Shown in pieces: positions 48,380 through 60,200 of a DNA stretch of 64,000 nucleotides. This DNA comes from Rotaria sp. Silwood1 (Eukaryota; Rotifera; Eurotatoria; Philodinida; Philodinidae): the NCBI GenBank assembly GCA_905250075.1, contig CAJNOP010000046.1, forward strand, positions 188,112-252,111, given 5' to 3'. Positions within the stretch are counted from its first letter, which is position 1. Each line of letters starts with the position of its first letter. A program made the translations under genes and the position numbers. The notes beneath the pieces are model-generated. The model searched no databases. It saw only the letters and a program-made list of their open reading frames with translations, and had not been told where the DNA came from.

Positions 48380-51300
48380 CTAATCCCAAGTTTCATTAGT
48401 CGCACCAGCAGAAGCTGTACCACCAATAGGACCACTTGCTTGATTTCGACTACCAAAATGATTATGTCCAGATCTCATCTAAAACATATGAAAAAATAAA
48501 AAATAAAAAATTTAATAATGGCAATAAAATCAATATTACATCAGTATTTCGTGGATTTTGACCATCATTATAAAATCCCATATTGGTACCTTCAACATAT
48601 TTTTTAAGAAATTCAGGTACTGCTTGACCAGCCTAATGAAATAAAAACATTGAAAATAAATTCTTCAGTTTAGAAATGACATACTTCGCTTAATTTTAAT
48701 ACAAGTTCAGGAGCAATTTTTCGATCAGAATCTCGTTCTGGATCAAAAAATGATATCGATTTACCTAAATGACCAGCACGACCTATAGAACAAAACAACT
48801 CATACAATTCTTTTTGTTCTTTTACAAAAAAAGTTTCAATTAATATCACCTGTTCGACCAATACGATGAATATAAAAATCACTTGTATCTGGTAAATCAT
48901 AATTAACAACATAACCAATTAAAGGAAAATCTAAACCACGAGCAGCAACTGATGTTGCAACAAGTATTGGACATTTTCCATTCGTAAATTGTTGTACAGC
49001 TTCCGTTCGTTGTCTTTGTGTTCGATCACCATGCATTGTTGTACTCATAAATTGTTTTTGTGAAAGTAAGGCACCTATATAATCAGCTGATCGTTTTGTT
49101 TCAACAAATATTAAACAACGTTCAGATTCTAAAACGATGATAAATAAATAAATTTCGTAGATAAATATTTCTTTTTTGATTTTCCTACTAAGATTTTGTT
49201 CGAGTAATTGAAAAAGACGATCCTTTTTTTTTGAATGTGGTACTTCTTCAATTGTTTGTGCTATATCTTCATTAGCACCACCAGGTATACCAACAACAAG
49301 AAATACATAATTTTCACGTAGAAAATGTTTGGCTAATTGTTGTACTTCACTAGGAAATGTTGCAGAAAACATTGATGTAAAGCGCTCTTCTTTTGATGGT
49401 AAACCAAGATCTTCTAATTTACGTATATCAGGTTCAAAACCTGTATCTAACATTCTTTAAGGAAAAAAGAAAAAAGAAAACACAGATTAGATTCGAGAAA
49501 GCAACAGAAGACTTCGTAAGTTTTCATAGGATTCAAGACTGAAGTCTCTGCTGTCTCCCTTCTTGATTAATTTTAATTTAATAGTTTTGCTTTTTTACAT
49601 ACCGATCGGCTTCATCAAGAACGAAATATTTAACTCGTTTTAATGAAACCTTGAAAAAAAATTTTTGAATATGTTAAATTAAATTAAATTAAATTTTACT
49701 CGGCCTTTTTCAACCATATCTTTGAGACGACCAGTAGTAGCTGAAAGGATATGACAACCCTCTCGAAGACGATCCGATACAGCATACATATCATGACCAC
49801 CAACAACAGAACCTTTTCACAGATAAAAGAAAAATTTTTAGTATGTTGAGTTTTTTTTTTGTTTTTAAATAACAAACAAGGTATCACATCAGTTTGATAT
49901 GCAAATTTTCTTGCTTCACGTTCTGTTTGTAGAGCAAGCTCACGTGTAGGTGAAACAATAAGACAAAGTGGTGCTGGTGGATGAGATTTTTCAGATAATT
50001 CATCCGCATTATATTCAAGTAAATTGGAGATTATTGGTAAGAGAAAAGCAGCCTAAATCATCGTATAACTGATAATCAATATTTATAAAAAAAAAAAAAG
50101 AAATGAAACTTACTGTTTTACCAGATCCAGTTTGAGCACAAGCCATTATATCATCTTGTTGTCGTATACAAGGTATTGTATAACGTTGAATAGCTGTTAG
50201 TTCTTCAAAATGAGCACGACGAATATTTGATAAAATTTGTGTAGCAAGATTAGCTTCTTCAAATAATTCAATTGGTTTTACTTTATCTTAATAAAATAAT
50301 TCAATTCAATATAGAAATATCAAGTATATGTAGTTACCTAAAGGTGTACATTGAACATGTGTTTGATGATATTTTCCAAAATTTTCGCCTTTAGTAACTG
50401 CTTCACCAAATATAGCATCTTCAGTTGTTGGTGGAGGTGGTGGAATATAACGTTCACTTGGTTGAGCACCAGCACGACCACCAGCTAGAAAAGATATTCA
50501 TAGAATTATATTTTTATCGTATATGTATAAACTTACGTTGATCGAAAATATCATCAGATACCTAAATAAATAAGTGCATTTATGTTTTGTTTTCAAAATA
50601 AATATTAACTTACTCGATTATTATTTCTACGACCACCAAAATTACCGAAACTATCACCACCACCATCTAAAAGATATTTCATAGGAATAAAGAATTAAAA
50701 AAATATAAAAAAAAAAAAAAACAAAATTCTTTATACCACGAGGTTTTCTTTCTTCAGGACAATCACGAGAATGATGACCAGATTTATTGCTATAAGAAAA
50801 AACAAGCTAATAAATGTGAACATACAACTGACAAATAGAACGTACCAATTGAAACAATCTAAACAATAAAAAATAGATAAAATTGAACCTATTATTCAAA
50901 TAAAATCAACACTTACTACCACCGCCACCACCACTGCCACGATTATCTATTCGACAAAGAAAATTAAAATTTTGATATTTACTTAAATTTGTCTTACCAC
51001 GATCACCTGAATTGAATCCTCCTCCACCACCGCCTCGACCACCTTTACGAAATAATTTTCTATATTTATAATCAATAGAGAATTGTTTCTTTTTTTTACC
51101 TCGAAATCCACTACCAGCATTATTAAAGCCACCACGCATTGCTGAATTAACAAATGTTGTACTTCTACTATTAGTTCCTTCAGAATCATTACCATTACTT
51201 GCTTTATGTCCTGCACCACCTTGCCAACTACTAAAATTTGCTTTTGTATCATTATTATTATCTTCATGTTGATTTCTTGAATTGCGAAATGTTACAGACA

Positions 51301-52153
51301 TAGATGAACTTTCATCGTTTGCCGATGATACGAAATTTACATTTCGATCGCCATTACTTGAATTAAAACCTCCCCGACTGGAATTGAAACCACCACCACC
51401 ACCACCGCTTGAACTAAATCCACCACGACCATTACTACCTGAATTAAATCCACCACGATCACCTCCACTACCAGAATTGAATCCACCACGATTGCTACCA
51501 AAACCACCACGGGTTCCACCACCGCCGCTGTTGCCGCCACGATTTTCTTTTCGTGGCTCAGGACAGTCTCGACTCATATGACCAGTCTTATTACAATTGT
51601 AGCATGCTTAAAAACAAAAAACAAATGATTTCAATGAATATTTTTGTACTACACTTACTACGAGCATTGCCATCATTACTCGATCCAAATGCTCCACCAC
51701 CACTACGTCCGCCTTGAATAAAGAAAAAACAAAAGAATTTTACTTCATAGATATAAAAACCCAATTAATAATTATTACCATTAAAGCCACCGCTACTTCG
51801 TGAACCAAAACCTCCACTACTATTTGGATTACTGTTTTCATCATTATTATTACGAAATCCACTTGAACTTTCGGTTGCACCACTATTATTCCATTTTGAA
51901 GTTGATGGTGGTGGTAGTTCTAAAATAAGTCTTTCATCGAAAAAAATAAATAAATAAATGTTTAATTTGTACCATTATTATTCATTTCCGGTTTAGCTTT
52001 TCCACGTCCAATACCTAAACGTGCCGTTCCTCCTGTTGCTGTCGTTTGCTACATACATAATAAATTCCAACAATTAATTATCCCTTTCATATAAAAACTA
52101 ACTTGTTCAGATGTTTTAGATGTTTGCACATCATTCGATGATTCTTCTGTCAT
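48380..52153 (-). CDS. DDX4: Vasa (DDX4) DEAD-box RNA helicase with two CCHC zinc knuckles
   Basis: 21 coding exons: 52153..52103, 52048..51973, 51919..51779, 51712..51659, 51606..51100, 51042..50998, 50946..50917, 50858..50846, 50789..50737, 50666..50614, 50561..50537, 50484..50338, 50286..50114, 50052..49878, 49812..49700, 49649..49603, 49454..49189, 49128..48850, 48782..48685, 48632..48540, 48478..48380; 845 residues. The Gly/Asn/Ser-rich N-terminus has RGG/GGF repeats and two C-X2-C-X4-H-X4-C knuckles (109-122 and 303-316). The helicase core has AQTGSGKT (449-456), PTRELA, DEAD (564-567), SAT, ARGLD and HRIGRTGR. The protein ends ETWD, like the acidic Trp-Asp end of Vasa. It is a germline marker acting in germ granules on mRNA and piRNA pathways. 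Motif Ib reads TTGR instead of TPGR. Exons 8 (13 nt) and 11 (25 nt) are micro-exons. Confidence 0.93.
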
Positions 52154-52451
52154 GATCAAGAGAAGCCTTTTTTTTTCTTTAATTTTACAAGAAATAAAAC
52201 AAACCGAATGCTATCTAGAATCAATCAAAACGATATTAAAACAAAAATTAAATCGTATGAATTTGTTTGTTTTTTCTTTATTCTTCTTCTTATTTTCTGA
52301 ATGTTACTTTTTTTTTTCGTTTTGAAAAAAAAAACATACAAGCAACGAACAAGACAAAATAACGGAAAAAGAAAAAAAAACAATGCTTGTTGTTGTTGTT
52401 ATTATTGTTGTTGTTTTTTCTTTGTTTGATTTGAATATTTATTCTAGTTAT

Positions 52452-52982
52452 TTATTTCTTTTTTCCAGCTGCTGCTGTTGTTGTTTTAGTAAAAATATTA
52501 AATTTATTTGCAATACGTTTAGATTTAGCAACAAATTTTCGTGGTTTAACTTTTTTTGTTTTTCGAGCTAATTGTACTTTATTCTTCTTTTTTAAACGAT
52601 TATATTCATGATTTAATATACGATTATATGCTTGTTTAGCATGTAATAATTTAAAACGATCAAAATCCGTCATTTTTGAACGTAAATGTTTTGCTTGTAA
52701 TTTTTTAAACCAACGTGTTTCTTGCCATTTTTTATTAATATCATGTTTATCCCAAAGTGCTTTAACTGTTTTTGAACGAGCACCAGGTAAAAGTTTGAGT
52801 ACATATTTTGTTAAATGTAATGATTTAATATTTAATGCTTGACGACTTACATGTGATGATGGACCATCGACAAGTACACGTGTCTGATCGATAATATTTG
52901 TAATACAACAAATTTTACCCTTTTCTGGACCATAAGCAATGTAAGCTACTCGACCAACTTGAACTAAACGATCGTAGGGCAT
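52452..52982 (-). CDS. RPL14: 60S ribosomal protein eL14
   Basis: Single coding exon of 176 residues. The N-terminal SH3-like KOW-type fold is clear: LVQVGRVAYIAYGPEKGK, then IIDQTRVLVDGPSS. It is followed by the eL14 signature KMTDFDRFKLLHAKQAYN and NRI, and a very basic tail ending TTTAAAGKKK. Human eL14 is longer (about 215) because of an alanine/lysine repeat that is short here. It is a component of the cytosolic large ribosomal subunit. A pyrimidine-rich acceptor (TTATTTCTAG) ends 41 nt before the ATG, suggesting a 5'-UTR intron or trans-splicing. Confidence 0.95.
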   Translation of the reverse strand: MPYDRLVQVGRVAYIAYGPEKGKICCITNIIDQTRVLVDGPSSHVSRQALNIKSLHLTKYVLKLLPGARSKTVKALWDKHDINKKWQETRWFKKLQAKHLRSKMTDFDRFKLLHAKQAYNRILNHEYNRLKKKNKVQLARKTKKVKPRKFVAKSKRIANKFNIFTKTTTAAAGKKK

Positions 52983-53870
52983 GATGAATTAGATGTCTTC
53001 TTGATTTTCGTTTTTTTTTTGGTCTAGAAATAATTAAAATGAAAAATTTTGATTCGAATATTTATTAAAAAGAAATGATTAAAGTGAAGAAATTAACGAG
53101 AAAACCCAGTTTGTATTTCTTTTTCTTCGTATAGATCCAAGTGGTAAATAAACAATCATTTCATTGGTTACAATAAGGAAGATGATTTGTTTCTAACGTT
53201 ATTATATGAATAAGTAAGAAAATTATATTGAAATTAAAAATAATTGAGCATTTTTATTTCAAAGATATATTTTAATATTATATGAATGTTATACAAATGC
53301 ATTAATGAATTAATATAATATAGTGGTTACTGATTAACATCTATGGTAGAAACAACGAATCATGTTTACTTCATATATTGACTTGATATATTCATATTTT
53401 TAAAATTATCCAAGCGAAAGCAGAGCATTTGAAGTACTAATAATTTTAAAAAAATAATTTGTATTGTCTCTATTTGAAAAATGTACAGATAAAATATGCA
53501 TTGGTACATTACTTCTATTTTGAAATAGTTAATGTTAACAGCATTGTATATAATGATAATGAAAAATAAAATGTTTTCGCGCACTCTGTTCATATTAACA
53601 AAGTATATGCAGGAAGCATCTTGTTTTTTTTTGAACTAGAAAATGTAAAATGAGAAAGTTTTAAAAAGTATATTTGAAAGAAAAACAAAATATTTTTGTG
53701 TTTTTTTTTCTTGATTTAATTAAAGAGAGATTAGCAGACGAAAGAAACATTTTATTGTATTCGAAAAAGTATATGAGGAAGTTAAACAAGTATTCTGTTT
53801 TCCAGTAAAAAAAAATCACTCAATCAACTGAAAAACAAACGATTGTTTTATTCAGGAAAGACTTGTGTAC

Positions 53871-55840
53871 ATTCTACTCAGTGGCGTAGCTAGGAATTTT
53901 TGAGTCATGGGTCATTTCTCACCTAAATTATTTTCAGCACTGGGCAGTAATGAGCAATTCAAAGTCAATTGGGCTATAAATTTTTTAAAACTTATAACCA
54001 TCACAAAAGCCGACCTTTATTGAAAAGAAGTTTGTTACTGTCAACTAAGAGGAGCTCTCTCGCTTTTTTTAGTACTGGTTCACCAATATAGTCTTTGACT
54101 TTCAAATATTTGAATATTTTATCGGGTGATCCAGATTAAATCGCGGTGTCTTATTTTCTCTTTTTTGGTTTACTACTATGTCAATAGTTTTTTTCTAACT
54201 TTTTACCAAAAGATGCGCCGCGAAACGCTCTATAAAATGCCACATTTCGGTTAACTATGATAACTTTCATTATCTGATAAAAGCTTAGAAAACTGTTTTG
54301 AAAAATGAATGCAATTTTCTAAAAGAGCTTTTGGGCGAAATATTTCGAATAACGTACATTCCATGGATTAGTGATTTCTAATCTATGATTTCAACGAATT
54401 CATTCTATATAGTAGTAGGATCGAAGGTGTCTGTGAAGCGACTTTGCTGTTCAAATGTCTATGAACATCAGTTTCGTCCAAATCGCCGATTAACGAATTC
54501 ATGAAATGTACGTTATTCGAAATATTACGCCCAAAAACTCTTTTAGAAAGTCGCATTCATTTTTCAAAACAGTTTTCTATGCTTTTATCAGATAATGAAA
54601 GTTATCACAATTAACCGAAATATGGAATTTTGTAGTGTTTCGTGTCCCATCTTTTCGTAAAAAGTTAGAAGAAACTATTAACATAATACAACGAAAAAGA
54701 GAAAATAAAGACATCGCCATTTAATCGGGATCAGCCGATATTTCAAAAAAAAAGGATAAGTAAGCGGAGTTGTAACGGTGAACGTTAGGTCCGATAAAGA
54801 ATTCTTTACCGATCGATATATACACCGGTAGATGCAGCTTCTCTTTATCGGCTGGTATAAAGTTTTTTCTAATTTTCGCATCTTTTTTTCTCAAAACAAT
54901 TAGGATATGTTTTGTTTTTTTCGTATACCGTACACTTTTCATTGATCGCGAAGACTACTTATGTAAAGGAAGATGGACTAGACTACTTCATTAGTCAGAA
55001 TTCATCATACAATTCTTGGTGTATTTTATTAACTCACTCTTATATCAAGTTATACTAAAACTGGATAGTTGTTCAACACTGTTGATTATCATAGATTTTC
55101 TTGTGTCTCCGTTATTATTTGTAGGACATGTCTCGCACAAACTTGAAAGACAATAAAAAAAACATGTGATGCGAAAGCAGATTACATGTACAATTAATGA
55201 ATGAGGAAAGCGAATATAGTATTTGTAGTGCTATGAAGTTTTCTGTTCATTAACAAATGTTATAGTGAAAGAGAACTTATGGAAATAAACAGCAAAAACT
55301 ACTATATGATGACTTTTATCATATCACTGCATTGATTGGAAGACAGATATAGGTAGTTAATGGATTTGATTTTCCTGGTATAAGGTCAAAAAAATTAAGA
55401 ATGACTCATGCTCGGTCTGATTCTCTCTACTGTTACCAGTACCGATAAAGAAGTTTGGCTTAGATTACTTCAGTCGTTAACGTCTGATACGATTTTATAT
55501 GCTCAGAAATGTCATTAAGTATGCAGCCATCTTTTACGTCAACGCATTTAAGTGGAATAGCGAGAGTTTTGACGAAAAAATACGATTGAATTATAATTAT
55601 TGTGGTTATTGGTTTAATTGAAAAGATCGTCAATTGATCTTTCTCGATCACTTGATTACATCACTATAGGAGACAATTTATAAAAATTAACATCACTTAA
55701 GTCTTCGAACACACATATATCAAGATTTTTTAGCATTGGGCAATTACTATCGTTTCCAAAAAAAAACCATTGGGCAATAACTTTTAAGTTGTTGGGCAAT
55801 TGTCCAATGATCCAAGGCTAGCTACACCATTGATTCTACT
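53871..55840. mobile_element. hAT-like DNA transposon copy, non-autonomous or decayed
   Basis: The left terminus CAGTGGCGTAGCTAG begins at 53879. The right terminus, read as reverse complement, is CAATGGTGTAGCTAG ending at 55832: 13 of 15 match. Both ends are directly flanked by the same 8 bp, ATTCTACT (53871-53878 and 55833-55840). An 8-bp duplication plus CAGTGGCGTAG-type termini is the hAT superfamily signature. The element is 1954 bp. No ORF longer than about 75 codons and no transposase motif could be read on either strand, so it is inactive or non-autonomous. A large inverted repeat sits inside (54118-54745). Confidence 0.78.
54118..54745. repeat. Long inverted repeat (about 245-bp arms) within the hAT-like element
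   Basis: The left arm, about 54118-54366, is repeated in reverse complement at about 54500-54745 with roughly 10-15% mismatch by eye. Shared blocks include GATAACTTTCATTATCTG, GTTTTGAAAAATGAATGC and ATTTCGAATAACGTACATT. The spacer is about 130 bp. A transcript would fold into a long hairpin. It may be a nested fold-back element or part of the host transposon. Confidence 0.75.
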
Positions 55841-56139
55841 CATCAGTCAATCGAAAACATATTCTGATTTTTCATTAGCGGTAATTTCAGTTCGTTTCTA
55901 GATGTTCTTTGCTGCAAAAAGGCCAGAAACTGTTTCTTGATAGAGAAGGCAATCATTCTTACCACGCTTCTCTCTAAACTCATCACCGATTCTACTTTTC
56001 TGAGCAAAAATCAAAATACTGTGTATGTTCCAAGCAGCAGGATGTTCTATCATTTTCGGCACATCTGTCATCAGAAACATGGCTGGAAAGAACGTAGTAA
56101 AAGAGAAGAGAAACTGTACATTGCCGCTTTGGTGTAGAT

Positions 56140-56355
56140 TTGCATCAGGATTCTGCGTGAAATGGGACGGGACGAAAAAAACCTCCCATAGGATGAGCTG
56201 TCACAAGCCGTCCCATTTTGGATGGAAGTATCTTCCAAATTTTCTGTCCCACGTGGATTGGGATTATCCTCAAATATTTCCTTCCACCGTGCGATGGGAT
56301 GGAATGGAAACTTTTTCGTCCCATCCGATCCCATGCGGATCCTTGATTCGCATCG
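56140..56355. repeat. GC-richer fold-back repeat
   Basis: Left arm 56140-56187 (GCATCAGGATTCTGCG, then ATGGGACGGGACGAAAAA) is matched in inverted orientation by about 56305-56355 (GTCCCATCCGATCCCATG, then GATTCGCATC). The interior repeats TCCCA/TGGGA units. The GC content explains the overlapping open frames on both strands, which are not genes. Probably a small TIR or SINE-like repeat. No target duplication found. Confidence 0.5.
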
Positions 56356-56628
56356 GATATTCTATATGCATGAACAAGTAAAGGATCAAAATGTCGGCTA
56401 TTTATTGGCTTCTCTCGAAAAAACAATCAACGTATAGTTATTTCTTGTTGTTCAATTTTTCGACACTCGATATTTAATATATTAAATATTTACATTTAAA
56501 TGAAAAGAGCATTATGTTAACAAAAAGCGAAATTAAACAGTTAATAATAAAGGAAACTCGTCAAACCAACAGAAGCATTAAAATATTCAACGGTATTAGA
56601 ATAATTGTAGTTGTATTTGTGTAAACGA

Positions 56629-56835
56629 GATCAAGTGAATAGAGGAGATGCGGATACACGTTTTTGTGAATTCGAATCTGTAGCTCCCCAACAAGATGTT
56701 ACTGTACGATTATATTCAGCAAACAAAAATCGTTACTTGACTTGTTCGAAACACTCAATCGTTTTAGATCATACTCATTTAGACATCACCAATAACAGAA
56801 TACCATTCAAAAATGATTATATTCGTACTTACTAA
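56629..56835 (+). pseudogene. Unassigned ORF fragment
   Basis: About 70 open codons ending in TAA, with protein-like codon use. The peptide includes DTRFCEFESVAPQQDVTV, LYSANKNRYLTC and SKHSIVLDHTH. There is no ATG start in frame and no clear splice acceptor was identified. It might be a relic of a beta-trefoil-like or other extracellular domain, but I cannot name it. It lies between transposon-derived DNA and KAT6. Confidence 0.25.
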
Positions 56836-57223
56836 ATCTTTAAACAAATTTGACCTAATTTCGTTTCCTTGTAGATGTCGCTCATTACAAGTGAGTGTCG
56901 TTCTGCATCAATTTTTTTCGTTAATTTATTGTCGTAAATGAAAAAAATAAAATGATTCCCATTATTCTAAAAAGAAAATCATATGTTTTTCTTCAAAATT
57001 TTTCTTTCCTAAAAATCTCAAAACTCATTGAACGAATTCAAGGTACATTGTTGTGTATATTTACTATTATTATTGCGGTTGATGAGTCATCGTTCATCTT
57101 TCTTCCTCGTGTGTCAACTAAGGCATTGACCGACCGACTTTTGTTCATAAAAATATATAGAAAAGAAAATTCCATCGTTATTTTTTCTGTTTTTCTAGAT
57201 CATGTGATATAAAAAAGTTTTCA

Positions 57224-60200
57224 ATGGTAGCCAAAGCTGCACGAGATCGACGATCATCGTCGTTGGCCAAGGCCACTGCACCCACATCAACAACTACTAG
57301 ACAAACACGATTATCATCAGCTAGTCATGATAAAAAAGTATAATAAAATGGTATTTTTTCTTTTGAAATATTTCAATTAAACAATTTCAGAAAACTGCTA
57401 AACCAATTGGTATATGTGGATTTTGTTTGGGTGATAATGAAAAAAATGCCAATGGTGTTCCAGAAGAAATGATACATTGTGCTGAATGTGGAAACTCAGG
57501 TATAATTTAAGTTTATTTTCTTATTTTTAGTTTTTGTTTTTGTAATTTAAAACAAAATTTTATTATTTAGGACATCCATCATGTTTACAATATTCAGAAA
57601 AATTAGTAAAAAAAATTCGAACAATTCATTGGCAATGTATCGATTGTAAACGATGTATTGTTTGTAATAAAAGTGATGATTCAGTAAGAAATTAAAATAT
57701 TCTTCTATTTTTTATTTATTTTATTATTTTAAGTTATTATTCTGTGATTTTTGTGATTCTGGTATACACCCAAAATGTTGTAATCCACCATTAAATAACA
57801 TTCCTAAAGGTGATTTTGCTTGTCATGGTTGTCATGATGAAATAATGTCATCATCAAATAAAAATCTTTCATTATCATCATCATCATCATCATCAACACG
57901 TTCTCGTCGTAGTAATGCTTCAATTAATAATAATACATCAGAAGTTGTATCTGATTCTATTGCTCAAGTTGATGATAGTATGACAAATTATTGCTTACCA
58001 AATAAATCAAATTATAATAATATTCGACAACAATCTATACAAAAAGCAATGAAATATTTACGTGAAAATAAAACATTAAAATCATCAAATAAAAAATTAC
58101 TTAAAAGACTTCATTCAACAAACATAATTAAAGAAAATCATCAATCATTAGCTAAAACTATTACAAATTCATCAAAAACGCAACGAATACGAAAAAAACT
58201 TTTACAAGATGATTTATGTTCAAAGTACACAAAAATAAAAAAAACTTTCTTTTCTCTACTGAATATAATAAATTATTCATAATTGTTGTTTTAGTCCTCA
58301 AACAAGTACTCCTTTAATAACACGTCAATTATCAAATAAAAAATCATTTACCAATGAATCATTAACTTCTCAACCACTTCATCCAATTGAAGAATTAAGT
58401 AAGACACCATTATTACGATCAACAACTAACAAACGAAAACATTCAACAATTTCTTTATCACCTATTTCGACTACATCATCAATTGTAAAAAAACGAACAA
58501 AAGATGAATCGTCAGTTAAAAAACATCATTCAAATATTAATAGTAATAAACAAAAAGAAAGTCTTACTGAAGATAATCAATCTGATGATGAGAAACAAAT
58601 ACAATCGACAGGTGCAAAACGAAAACTTCATTTAGATCTGTCAAGTAAGAATTAAAAAATCTTGATTTATTATTCTTGAAACTCATATTTATTTCATGTG
58701 GAAATTACTTTTATAATTTTTACTTTTGAAATTATTAGATCAGTTAGATTTTGATAAGTAGAACAAATATTGTCATAAACGTCAAAATATCTGAATGTAT
58801 TTCTGCAGAAAATATTGAGTTAGTCAGTGTGAGATATGACTTTAATCGTTCGCTTTGCTCTGTCACAGTTTATGTGAAAGAGTTCACAATTTTTCGTATA
58901 GTCTGATAAAAATCAGCAGTAGATTCTGTTTTGAAACAAAACAAAATAGCTAGACACTCTAAACACTTTCTCGTATGAATAGAAGAAAGTTTCAGATTGA
59001 TTAGACAGAAATACAAGGGCGATTCTTCCACTAGTTTTGTCAAAAAAGTTCTTTTTGTTTTATAAATAGCGCAATAATGTGTTAATTCAGCGAAAAATTT
59101 CCATTTTTACAGCTTTTACAGTTATGTATTAAGTCTAGAAGTATGTCCAACAGAGAGAGAATAGAAGAGAAATCCCCCTTGAAGTAAACAAGAGTTTCTT
59201 CTTAAAACAACATATTTATTTTCTAAGTCAATTATGTTAAATTGCATTAAGTGATTAGTGAAAATATTTCTATGAAAATTTTCTGAAATAAGAATTTTGT
59301 TTTTTTAAATCATTCATTTGTCTAATATATAAATTAATTATAATTTTTATTATTATTTAGAGTATAAAAATCCACCAGCATTTATCAAAGATACACTTCC
59401 AGATAATATTGTTGAGAATGATGTATATTTATTTCTTGAATCACGTAAAGATTCTACAAAACTTATAACAGATGTAAGTTTCATCAATAATGTTTTTGTT
59501 TTTATGATAAAATTCTTTATTTTTGTGTCTTTGAAGTATTCTGATAAATTTAATAATTCCAGTGAACCTATTGAAGATGATGGAACAAATACACGTTGGC
59601 CACCATATATTGTCTTTGGTTCAGATTTAATAAAAACTTGGTATTCATCCTCATATCCTCAAGAATATGCACGTGTACCACGTTTATATATATGTGAATT
59701 TTGTTTAAAATATATGAAATGTGAACAAGTTTATGATCGACATTGTGTAAGTATAATTTTCTATTTATCTTAATTGTTTTAATTATTATTTTTATTATTT
59801 ATAATAATAGAAAAAATGTATTGCTTGTCATCCACCAGCAAATGAAATCTATCATAAAGATGATCTATCAGTTTTTGAAGTTGATGGAAATGTAAATCGA
59901 ATTTATTGTCAAAATTTATGTCTTCTTGCAAAATTATTTCTTGATCATAAAACACTTTATTATGATGTTGAACCATTTTTATTTTATGTTTTAACAAAAA
60001 ATGATTCAAATGGTTGTCATTTTATTGGATATTTTTCAAAAGAAAAACATTGTCCACAAAAATATAATTTATCATGTATAACTGTTTTACCTAATTGTCA
60101 ACGTCGTGGTTATGGTCGATTTTTAATTGAATTAAGTTATTTACTTTCACAAAAAGAAGGACAAGTTGGTACACCTGAAAGACCATTATCAACACTTGGT

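Larger units (their letters stand above)
52983..57223. other. Gene-free interval with transposon-derived DNA
   Basis: 4.2 kb between RPL14 (-) and KAT6 (+), divergent. It contains the hAT-like element (53879-55832), a fold-back repeat (about 56140-56355) and an unassigned ORF remnant (56629-56835). The sequence flanking RPL14 (52983-53870) is plain AT-rich DNA. An acceptor-like TTTTTCTAG at 57190-57198 precedes the KAT6 ATG by 25 nt. Confidence 0.55.

Noticed and set aside
51282..51581. 99-codon proline-rich plus-strand ORF opposite vasa exon 5
   Set aside because: It is the antisense of the Gly-rich RGG repeat coding sequence; its Pro/Leu repeats are an artefact of codon complementarity.
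56025..56426. Several overlapping ORFs on both strands near 56.0-56.4 kb
   Set aside because: Open frames arise from the GC-richer fold-back repeat; no domain, start context or splice structure.
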